Part shown: in pieces, positions 27,403-34,458 of the stretch
How positions within the stretch are numbered: position 1 is the stretch's first letter
Layout of the letters: each line of letters starts with the position of its first letter
Origin: a virus
Direction: 5' to 3' (one strand)
DNA length: 34,458 bases
IMG/VR virus record: IMGVR_UViG_3300030090_002688
Span: 1-34,458 of that record
Made by a program: the position numbers and the translations under genes
The notes under the pieces: model-generated
Databases searched by the model: none
Seen by the model: only the letters and a program-made list of their open reading frames with translations
What the model was told of the DNA's origin: nothing

Positions 27403-29453
27403 TGGCTAAAGGTAATACTTGGTTTTTAAATATTCGTGCTAAAGGTGTTGAAAAAACAACCAACGATGTTAAAAAATTAAAAAATAATATGGGAGATTTA
27501 GGATCCACTGTTAGAAAATTGGCAGTTGGATTGGGAGCAGTTTATTTAGGAAAATCTTTATTAAGTGCGGCAAAAGGAGCAATAGATACTGCGGCACAAT
27601 TTGAAACCTTACAATTACGATTAGAAAATATGTATGGATCTGCTGAAAAAGGCAAAAAAGTATTTGATGATTTTGCTAAAATCGCGGCGACAACACCATT
27701 TGAATTAGCCAATGTAGTAGAAGCAGGTGCGGCACTTAAAGCATTTGGATCTAATGCAGAAGAAACATTAAAACCTGTTGCAGATTTAGCAGCATTTATG
27801 GGAACAGATGTAGTAGATGCGGCAAATGCAGTTGGTAGAGCCTTTGCAGGTGGAGCAGGTGCGGCAGATGTATTGAGAGACAGAGGTATTTTACAATTAA
27901 TAAAAGATTCACAAGGGATAGTAGATCTATCATCACTTACATTACCACAATTTAGAAAAGCCATGTTTGATACTCTTGCAGACCCAAGAATGGGGATTGT
28001 AGGTGCTACAAATAAATTATCAAAAACATTTTCAGGAATGGTATCTAATTTAAAAGATAATATAGAAATGATGAAGGCGGCGATAGGTGAAAAATTTATT
28101 GAAGATTTAAAACCTATTATTGCTAGTATAAACCAAGAATTAAGTGAGATGGGTAATATTGGTTGGGATTTTGTAGGTCAAGCATTTATTAATAATTGGA
28201 AGGAAATATTTAAACAATTAGCAGGTATATTTTTTGAATCAGGTTTGTTTTTAGGCAAAGCATTGGTGCAAGGTTTCGGTATAGGCATAGATGATATTAC
28301 TTTACAAATGTCCGAATTAAACAAAAAAGTATTTGAAAATGTACCATTGTGGAATAAAATTTTTGCAGATAATAATGAAAAGTTTATTGCTAAAGTAGAT
28401 TATGATAATCAAAAATTGGTTACTGATTATAAAAAGAAAATACAAGAAATTAAAGTTGATTTTAGTACATTATTTGATAATATAAAACAAGAAGCAAGAC
28501 AATTAGCACAAGATGCTGTTGTGAAACCAATACAAATACAAAATCCATTTTTTGGAGTTTCACCAACACTTGGACCTGAATCACCTTTTGATGCACCTGT
28601 ATTAGAAGAAAGTGGCCAAGAATACATAAGTGTTTTAGAGGCACAGCAACAAAAAATATCTAATTCATTAAATAGTCAAGTAGAAGAACTTATTGCCTAT
28701 GGAGTTTCACAATCAGAAGCAGAGGCTTGGAAAAATGAGCAATTATTATTAGAAATGCAAAAGTTTGAAGATTTAAAAGAACAAATGCGACTTGATTCAC
28801 TTGAAAAAAATATAGAAGCACAAGATGCAGATGCTTTAGAATTTGAACAATTTAAAATTGGACTAGAAAAAAAGACAAAGGCTTTAAGAGATGCAGGTGT
28901 TGCAGATGCTAAAATTGAAGAATGGAAATCAAAAGAAATAGCCAAGTGGCAAAAAAAGGATTTACAAAGTAGATTACAAATAGGATCACAATTAGTAGGT
29001 GCATTAGCAGGTTTGAATGATCAGATGAAAGGATCAGCAAAAGTAACTGCTAGAATGCAACAAATTCAAGCAGTAATTAATGCTTATGCAGCAGCAAATG
29101 CGGCAATAGCACCTCCACCTGTGGGACTTGGACCAACACCTTTGGGATTTGCAGCAGGTGCAACTGCTTTAATATCAGGATTAGCCAATGTTGTCGCCAT
29201 ATCACAAAGTATAGGTGACTTTGCTAAAGGTGGAGATTTTGTTACACAAGGCGAACAGATTATTAGGGTAGGAGATAATCCCGGTGGTAGAGAACGAGTG
29301 CAAATCACACCATTATCTTCGCCAAACATCAATGGGCCAAAGGGAAGTGATATCGTGGTAAACATAAGTGGAAATGTAATGAGTGAAAATTATACAGAAG
29401 ATGTAATAATTCCACATATACAAGATGCAATTAGGCGAGGGGAAACTTTATAA
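27402..29453 (+). CDS. Tape measure protein
   Basis: The 683-aa protein has an N-terminal helical segment (GVEKTTNDVKKLKNNMGDLG) and the family block FETLQLRLENMYGSAEKGKK. TPFELANVVEAGAALKAFG and ADVLRDRGI follow, then long helices/coiled coil and a hydrophobic GFAAGATALISGLANVVAI near the C-terminus before FVTQGEQIIRVGDNPGGRER. It fixes tail length; at about 0.15 nm per residue the tail would be near 100 nm (estimate). Its C-terminal hydrophobic region probably inserts into the host membrane during DNA entry. No lysozyme or peptidase domain is seen. Confidence 0.93.
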   Translation: MAKGNTWFLNIRAKGVEKTTNDVKKLKNNMGDLGSTVRKLAVGLGAVYLGKSLLSAAKGAIDTAAQFETLQLRLENMYGSAEKGKKVFDDFAKIAATTPFELANVVEAGAALKAFGSNAEETLKPVADLAAFMGTDVVDAANAVGRAFAGGAGAADVLRDRGILQLIKDSQGIVDLSSLTLPQFRKAMFDTLADPRMGIVGATNKLSKTFSGMVSNLKDNIEMMKAAIGEKFIEDLKPIIASINQELSEMGNIGWDFVGQAFINNWKEIFKQLAGIFFESGLFLGKALVQGFGIGIDDITLQMSELNKKVFENVPLWNKIFADNNEKFIAKVDYDNQKLVTDYKKKIQEIKVDFSTLFDNIKQEARQLAQDAVVKPIQIQNPFFGVSPTLGPESPFDAPVLEESGQEYISVLEAQQQKISNSLNSQVEELIAYGVSQSEAEAWKNEQLLLEMQKFEDLKEQMRLDSLEKNIEAQDADALEFEQFKIGLEKKTKALRDAGVADAKIEEWKSKEIAKWQKKDLQSRLQIGSQLVGALAGLNDQMKGSAKVTARMQQIQAVINAYAAANAAIAPPPVGLGPTPLGFAAGATALISGLANVVAISQSIGDFAKGGDFVTQGEQIIRVGDNPGGRERVQITPLSSPNINGPKGSDIVVNISGNVMSENYTEDVIIPHIQDAIRRGETL

Positions 29454-32400
29454 TGTTTGTATCTGATAATTATAAAAGTGATATTTTATCAAATAATACA
29501 AAAATTACACCTGTTATAGTAATTGAAAAACAAATAGGTCAAAACGATTGGGAGTATTATTCGTTTTCTACAAAAAGTATGGAAATTCTTATTGTAGAAA
29601 GTGGAGGGGAATTAAGGCCAATACACTGTGAGCCATATTTGTTATCTGTACCAAAAGTAAAAGATTCTATTGATGTATTTACTCATAAATATAAAACATC
29701 TAATATAAAACTAGAATTAAGTAATGCTGAATATAATGGAAAACGAATTGCTGATATATTTGAAAATACAAAAGTAGCAAATATTGATATATCTATATAT
29801 TATAAATCACCTACTACATCTAGAGTTCAACCATTTCATTTAAGAAATCAATATGGAAACAATTATAAAGATTGTTTAAAAATATATACAGGAAAAGTAC
29901 GAGATATAAATTTTACAACTAATAAAATAAATTTATCACTAGAGGATTTATCATCAGCAAAAATACATAAAAATTTGCCTAAAAGGAAAGTTGGTACAGA
30001 GTCACACCCTAAATATAGGGATAAATATATACCTATTGTATATGGAAATGTAATATCGCCTTTAATTCAACTTGACACACAAACCTTTGTAAGTGATACT
30101 GAACCAATATATGGATACAATCAAGACTCTTATCGTCTTGATGCATTAGAAGAACCACAATGGTTGTATTATAATTCAATATATATTTATTATAAAAAAG
30201 AATATATATCATTAGCTAGAAATGTATATTATAAATTTGTAACACAAGAAACTATAGATGGGCTTCCCAATCCAAATTATACAGATATAAATTTAGGTTA
30301 TTCGCAATATACAATTAATAATGACAATGAAATTATAATACCAATTCAAGGTTTAAGATCAATAAATAGAATACAATGTGTTTATGATGGAAGGCCAAGT
30401 GATATTAAATTGTTACGATATGATTATAAGGGAGGATCCGAAGGAAATGCAAATCAAAGTGGCTATGATTTAATAGGCAGAGAGGGTTTCCAAAAAATAA
30501 TTACTGATGGTCAAACACATAATGTTATAGACATGATGGAATGTAAGGCAGATATACGACCTGTATTTATTGATAATAGTACTGATCAATGGTTTGATTA
30601 TCCAATTCCTTGTTGGTTATTTCAATGGAATTATCATAACGAGAATACTGAATGGAGTATATTATTAGAAACAAAGTTAAATGATGCATTATTACCAACT
30701 CCGGGTGACACTTCAGAGTATCAAACAAATGTTGGAACAGATGGTTGGTATGTTAATTATAATGTAGAATCTGAACCTTTTGCTCCAAGTGTATGGCTTG
30801 GGGATAATAGGATTGGATTAAATGCTATAAATCCAAATCAAACATTTAGAACTGATAATAATCCATATAATTCTAATACAGCATTATTATACGAATTTGA
30901 GTTATCACAAGTAGTTCCACTTGCAGGTAATGCTATTTGGTGGGCGAGTATGCATACAACATCAAAATATCAAAATTTTATTAATAATATATGTATGGCT
31001 AGTGGAAATAGTTATTCAAGTCATCAAGGAGGGCAGGTTAATTGGAATAATGTATCATCAATATTATATTGTGATGATCAAATTGCTAAAGCTAATAGTG
31101 ATCCTAATAATTTTACATATAGGAATTGGAATGATAATGCAGATTTTAAATTACAATCCGAAATGCCTTATAGTCCTGATAATGCTTCTACTTGGCAACA
31201 CGATTGTGCTCCGGTATTAAGATTTTCACAAGGTAAACATGTATATGCAGATTTTGATTCATCTTCAGATGATAACATAGAACGACAACCATCTAATTAT
31301 TACAATATAGGTATATTTGGTTGTGTGCATTATGATAATTCAGCAACAAATCCAAGTACAAATACAGGTAATTCTACATTAACTTCAGATTATAGAATGC
31401 ATATGAATTTTGATATTAAAAATGTAGAAGTTAAATCTGTTGTTGATTATGATGAAGCAGATGAAAAAGAATTTTATGGAAATATATATGGTAGGACAGA
31501 TGATGAATTGATAAATTATCCACACGAAAATATGCAACCTGATTATTGGGGCGAATATTTATCAAATCCGATAGATATTATACGACACATAGCTAAAATT
31601 GAATTAGGCATAGAACATTTTGATGAAGATGAATTTAAAATTGCTTGGGAAGAACATAGAGGCCAACAATTTGCTTTTGCTGTAATTGATGAAATAAATT
31701 CTAAAAAATTACTAGAAAAAATATCAGAGTCTACATTTTCATATCCTAGAATTAAATCTGATGGTTCATTTGGTTTTACAACAATAAAAGAAACATACAA
31801 CCAAGATGATTATGAAAATGCAATTACTATAGATGAAAAATATATAATTAGAAATAGTTTTAAATTATCTAGTCCCAATAAAGTCATAAGCAAATTAACA
31901 ATGTCTTGGGGTAAAGATTATGCAATGAATAAATACACAAATCATTATGAACCATCACCATCACAATCATCTACTATTTATAATATTACACAGATGGACA
32001 ATGAATATGGAACACCATCTAAAAATTTTTCAGGCATAGAAAACCAAGAAGATAACCACAAACATTTTAAATCAGATTATTTTCAAGGAATAGGTTATTC
32101 CAATATACCGACAACATTTCGTAAACGAAAATTTGAAAATGAAAAAGTGCAACATTTAATATGTAAAATAGAACTACCATTACAATATTCATATTTAGAA
32201 ATAGGTGATTTAATAAAATTTCCAAAAGATAGATTAATAGATAATATAAAACCACATGGGATTGATTATACAAATCCTATTGCATTTGGTGGATCTGTTA
32301 GATATCCATTATTTTTAATTACAAGTATAAGTAGATCATTAAATGGATTAGCAATAGAGGGATTCCAATTACATTCATTAGCAACACCATATCACTCACC

Positions 32401-33577
32401 TATAGAAGTTGATCCATATAAAGATACCACAAATGATGCATTTTGGGGGCAAGATGGATTTTTTGAAAATAGCAATTATATTGATCCATTTAGATTGATT
32501 AATTGGGAAACACCTCCTGAAATTGAATTACCTGAACCACCACAATTAACAGGGCAAATGTTAATTGGTTATAATAGTCAATTTTCGCCAAATGATGATT
32601 TACAATTAGATAGTTCATATTCACGAAGATTTCATATACATAATAATCAAATGGGCGAAGATGGCTTTGGAGAGGGTGCATGGCAATATTGGTTTTGGTA
32701 CACAGAAACAGATCCATTAAGATATGATAATATAAATTATTATTTTTCAGATTGGGAAAATGAATTATATGGACCTGCTAGATTTGGATTAAATTCATAT
32801 ATGGATTTAGTGCCTGAAAAAAATAATGATAATTCAGGATATGGTTCCATATTGAATGGTTTAGGAGATGAACAAGTAGGTGGTTTTATTGCAATGACTC
32901 ACAAAGTTCATGTTGAATTGGAAATGGGATCCTATGGATATAATGATGCACCTTATGACCAAAAAATTGAATTACGAAATATAGCAGGAACCATATTTGA
33001 TGAAGAATCAGGCTTTTATGATCCAAGTGCTATTATTCCTGATACTTGGAACGAATGTATAATTGATTATGATATGCATTCAACTGAAATACGATTAGAT
33101 TGGGTAGGTTTTAGAGGCGATGGAACACTTATATTCAAAACTAATCCCATTATTATTGAAGAATTTCAAGGAGAAGATCCATTATTGGGAATGAATCCAA
33201 TACGAAAATCACAAAAATATCTTTTAATGACATGTAATGCTTATTCAACAGATTTAGGAGGTGAAGATGGATTATATTATAGTCACTCATTAACATTATA
33301 TCCAAGAGGTATACCAAATGAAATGTCAAATTTAACATTAGCTTACAATGGAGTATGGAATTTACAATTGTTTAAAGATTTATTTGCTGCCGGAAATGGA
33401 GATAGCAATTTAGATGGTAATTTAAATGTTTTAGATGTAGTTGGTACGGTTGCACATATATTGGGTAATGGGGAATTAAGTCAAGAAGGTCAACAAGTTG
33501 CAGATTTTAATGGAGATGGAAGTTTAAATGTGTTAGATGTTGTATTAACCGTAAGTCATATTTTAGGAAATGATTAA
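29453..33577 (+). CDS. Large tail-hub/tail-tip protein with C-terminal type I dockerin
   Basis: At 1374 aa this is the largest protein. The N-terminal ~250 residues (VDSIDVFTHKYKTSN-type strands, PKYRDKYIPIVYGNVISP) and the segment PIDIIRHIAKIELGIEHF with EKISESTFSYPRIKSDG, around residues 700-770, are those of siphovirus hub proteins that close the tube and hold the tip. The central region is Asn/Tyr/Trp-rich and variable, probably receptor-facing. The last ~60 residues form two Ca-binding dockerin repeats: DSNLDGNLNVLD (DNA 33401-33436) and DFNGDGSLNVLD (33503-33538), each followed by an IL(G) helix. Dockerins bind cohesins on cell-surface proteins. No signal peptide is seen, as expected. 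Confidence 0.85.
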   Translation: MFVSDNYKSDILSNNTKITPVIVIEKQIGQNDWEYYSFSTKSMEILIVESGGELRPIHCEPYLLSVPKVKDSIDVFTHKYKTSNIKLELSNAEYNGKRIADIFENTKVANIDISIYYKSPTTSRVQPFHLRNQYGNNYKDCLKIYTGKVRDINFTTNKINLSLEDLSSAKIHKNLPKRKVGTESHPKYRDKYIPIVYGNVISPLIQLDTQTFVSDTEPIYGYNQDSYRLDALEEPQWLYYNSIYIYYKKEYISLARNVYYKFVTQETIDGLPNPNYTDINLGYSQYTINNDNEIIIPIQGLRSINRIQCVYDGRPSDIKLLRYDYKGGSEGNANQSGYDLIGREGFQKIITDGQTHNVIDMMECKADIRPVFIDNSTDQWFDYPIPCWLFQWNYHNENTEWSILLETKLNDALLPTPGDTSEYQTNVGTDGWYVNYNVESEPFAPSVWLGDNRIGLNAINPNQTFRTDNNPYNSNTALLYEFELSQVVPLAGNAIWWASMHTTSKYQNFINNICMASGNSYSSHQGGQVNWNNVSSILYCDDQIAKANSDPNNFTYRNWNDNADFKLQSEMPYSPDNASTWQHDCAPVLRFSQGKHVYADFDSSSDDNIERQPSNYYNIGIFGCVHYDNSATNPSTNTGNSTLTSDYRMHMNFDIKNVEVKSVVDYDEADEKEFYGNIYGRTDDELINYPHENMQPDYWGEYLSNPIDIIRHIAKIELGIEHFDEDEFKIAWEEHRGQQFAFAVIDEINSKKLLEKISESTFSYPRIKSDGSFGFTTIKETYNQDDYENAITIDEKYIIRNSFKLSSPNKVISKLTMSWGKDYAMNKYTNHYEPSPSQSSTIYNITQMDNEYGTPSKNFSGIENQEDNHKHFKSDYFQGIGYSNIPTTFRKRKFENEKVQHLICKIELPLQYSYLEIGDLIKFPKDRLIDNIKPHGIDYTNPIAFGGSVRYPLFLITSISRSLNGLAIEGFQLHSLATPYHSPIEVDPYKDTTNDAFWGQDGFFENSNYIDPFRLINWETPPEIELPEPPQLTGQMLIGYNSQFSPNDDLQLDSSYSRRFHIHNNQMGEDGFGEGAWQYWFWYTETDPLRYDNINYYFSDWENELYGPARFGLNSYMDLVPEKNNDNSGYGSILNGLGDEQVGGFIAMTHKVHVELEMGSYGYNDAPYDQKIELRNIAGTIFDEESGFYDPSAIIPDTWNECIIDYDMHSTEIRLDWVGFRGDGTLIFKTNPIIIEEFQGEDPLLGMNPIRKSQKYLLMTCNAYSTDLGGEDGLYYSHSLTLYPRGIPNEMSNLTLAYNGVWNLQLFKDLFAAGNGDSNLDGNLNVLDVVGTVAHILGNGELSQEGQQVADFNGDGSLNVLDVVLTVSHILGND

Positions 33578-33580
33578 AAA

Positions 33581-34189
33581 ATGACAATAGTAGATTTAAA
33601 AAGATTTCAAGGAAATGGAATTAGAGCGATTGATGGAGAAGTTACATTTGATATGGGCGATAAAGTAATAGGCTTTGAAATTGATTATAAAGGCAAATGT
33701 GAATTAGAAAATTATGATATTCCAAATTGGTTATTTCAAGGCAATACTAAAAAAATCATTGGTGTTTCATTAGATGGAAAACCGATAGGTTTAAATCCAT
33801 TTTTAAAATATATAGGTAAATTTAGTATTCAAAATTGTATAATAGTTAATACAGATATGCAATCCTATCAAGTATCTTGCTATGAAAATATAACAGATCA
33901 TTTTGAAAATCAAATAGAAACATTTAGTAGTGATAACAGATATTTTAATGAATTAGATAATAATGATAATAATAAAGGCATACAAAAAATTACAAAAACA
34001 AAATTAAATTTGGTTACAAAAAATTTATCAACAAATCAAAATATAATAAAAAGTAGTTTAAAAATTGATCAAAAAGATTATATTGGCGATTTTCATATAG
34101 ATAATGGAAAAATTAAAACAGGCAAAGAACCTGATAGAAAAAGTATAATTATAAATAATATACCAAATACAAGGGGAGGAAGCTATTAA
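33581..34189 (+). CDS. Tail protein of unknown function, 202 aa
   Basis: The ATG lies 3 nt after the hub stop. The N-terminal ~110 residues are beta-rich (GNGIRAIDGEVTFDMGDKVIG; FSIQNCIIVNTDMQSYQVSC); the rest is polar, Asn/Lys-rich and probably extended (LDNNDNNKGIQKITKTK). It belongs to the tail-tip block by position. TAATG overlap links it to the last tail gene. No family is recognised. Confidence 0.72.
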   Translation: MTIVDLKRFQGNGIRAIDGEVTFDMGDKVIGFEIDYKGKCELENYDIPNWLFQGNTKKIIGVSLDGKPIGLNPFLKYIGKFSIQNCIIVNTDMQSYQVSCYENITDHFENQIETFSSDNRYFNELDNNDNNKGIQKITKTKLNLVTKNLSTNQNIIKSSLKIDQKDYIGDFHIDNGKIKTGKEPDRKSIIINNIPNTRGGSY

Positions 34190-34458
34190 TGTCTTACACA
34201 GAAGTTAAAAAACCTGCATTTTTTGTTTCGTATCTTGATTATTTACAAAATATAGGACAAATAGCATATCAAGACGATCCATTAAATGATATACATTTAT
34301 TAAATCCAAGTAAAACACATAGAGTTGATGGAATGAATACAGATAGCACTCAAGAAATCATATTTGAATTTAATGGTGATGTTCATTATCAAAATTTAAT
34401 AGATGAAGATGATTATATTTATATATTTGTATTAGGACATAATTTTCATTCTACAGAT
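34189..34458 (+). CDS. Tail structural protein, N-terminal part (continues at base 101)
   Basis: ATG 34189 overlaps the preceding stop and has GGGGAGGAAGCT just upstream. The first 90 residues (MSYTEVKKPAFFVSYLDYLQ..., then NPSKTHRVDGM) lead into a beta-rich region (IIFEFNGDVHYQNLI; YIYIFVLGHNFHS). The frame runs off the window end and continues exactly in phase at base 101, giving a 353-aa protein ending at 892. Probably a tail-tip or distal tail component. Confidence 0.8.
   Translation, partial: MSYTEVKKPAFFVSYLDYLQNIGQIAYQDDPLNDIHLLNPSKTHRVDGMNTDSTQEIIFEFNGDVHYQNLIDEDDYIYIFVLGHNFHSTD
34359..34458. repeat. Terminal overlap, right copy
   Basis: Matches bases 1-100 with a single mismatch (A at 34360, G at 2). 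Together the copies show that the ends join inside the tail gene; the unique length is then about 34,358 bases. Confidence 0.9.

Noticed and set aside
27542-29365. Reverse-strand frames of 66-140 codons opposite the tape measure gene
   Set aside because: They mirror the codon pattern of a strong + strand gene, lack ribosome sites, and no other gene in the genome is on the - strand.
1-34458. tRNA genes, CRISPR arrays, insertion sequences, integrase/att sites
   Set aside because: Looked for on both strands; no cloverleaf with the T-loop GTTCRA pattern, no spaced identical repeats, no transposase or recombinase motif was seen.

Overview
The window is essentially a complete genome of a tailed phage with a long non-contractile tail (siphovirus type). 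It is AT-rich and nearly gap-free, and every gene I can support lies on the + strand. Bases 1-100 recur at 34359-34458 with one mismatch. The last gene (from 34189) runs in frame through this overlap into the reading frame that ends at 892. The contig is therefore circular or terminally redundant, with about 34,358 unique bases, cut inside a tail gene. No integrase, prophage repressor, DNA polymerase, helicase, tRNA, CRISPR or insertion sequence is visible, so a lytic phage that borrows the host replisome is the simplest reading.

Layout. (1) 1-1098: end of the tail operon and a small coiled-coil/membrane protein. (2) About 1146-11281: early region of some 30 small genes. Recognisable products are a (p)ppGpp-hydrolase-like HD protein, a HxGH cytidylyltransferase, an ERF annealing protein with a SpoVG-like partner, a tiny Cro-type repressor, a DnaD-like replication protein, a PD-(D/E)XK nuclease, a SEC-C protein, a cupin, several one- or two-helix membrane microproteins and a RusA resolvase. 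Five related promoters (1146, 1971, 5401, 6120, 8823) carry the same palindrome between -35 and -10. (3) 11287-17197: late operon 1, with ParB-like protein, TET-associated glycosyltransferase (TAGT), small and large terminase, portal, MuF-like and connector proteins. (4) 17199-26671: late operon 2, with scaffold, major capsid, lysozyme and lysis candidates, fibre-like proteins, connectors and major tail protein. (5) 26705-892: tail assembly chaperone with a -1 frameshift, tape measure, large tail hub with a dockerin, and two further tail proteins. Late operons 1 and 2 start from two promoters sharing a 19-base box exactly 20 nt upstream of the -10.

Host. Strong Shine-Dalgarno sequences (usually GGAGAAACAATG) and sigma70-like promoters argue against a Bacteroidota host. 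The C-terminal type I dockerin repeats on the tail hub (D-x-N-x-DG-x-x-N-V-L-D) resemble those I know from Marinimicrobia (SAR406) secreted proteins. A marine Gram-negative host, possibly Marinimicrobia, is an inference and not shown here.

How it works together. Early genes are probably transcribed under control of an operator-binding regulator, with the 54-aa Cro-like protein as candidate. They supply replication initiation, recombination and host-metabolism functions. A late switch, possibly through an activator of the 19-base box, turns on DNA modification/packaging (ParB-TAGT-terminase) and then capsid, lysis and tail genes. Most interesting items: the TAGT/ParB pair without a visible TET oxidase, the dockerin tail, the operator and late-promoter families, a structured intergenic RNA at 5237-5352, the frameshift signal, and a RusA gene that seems to start on a non-AUG codon.
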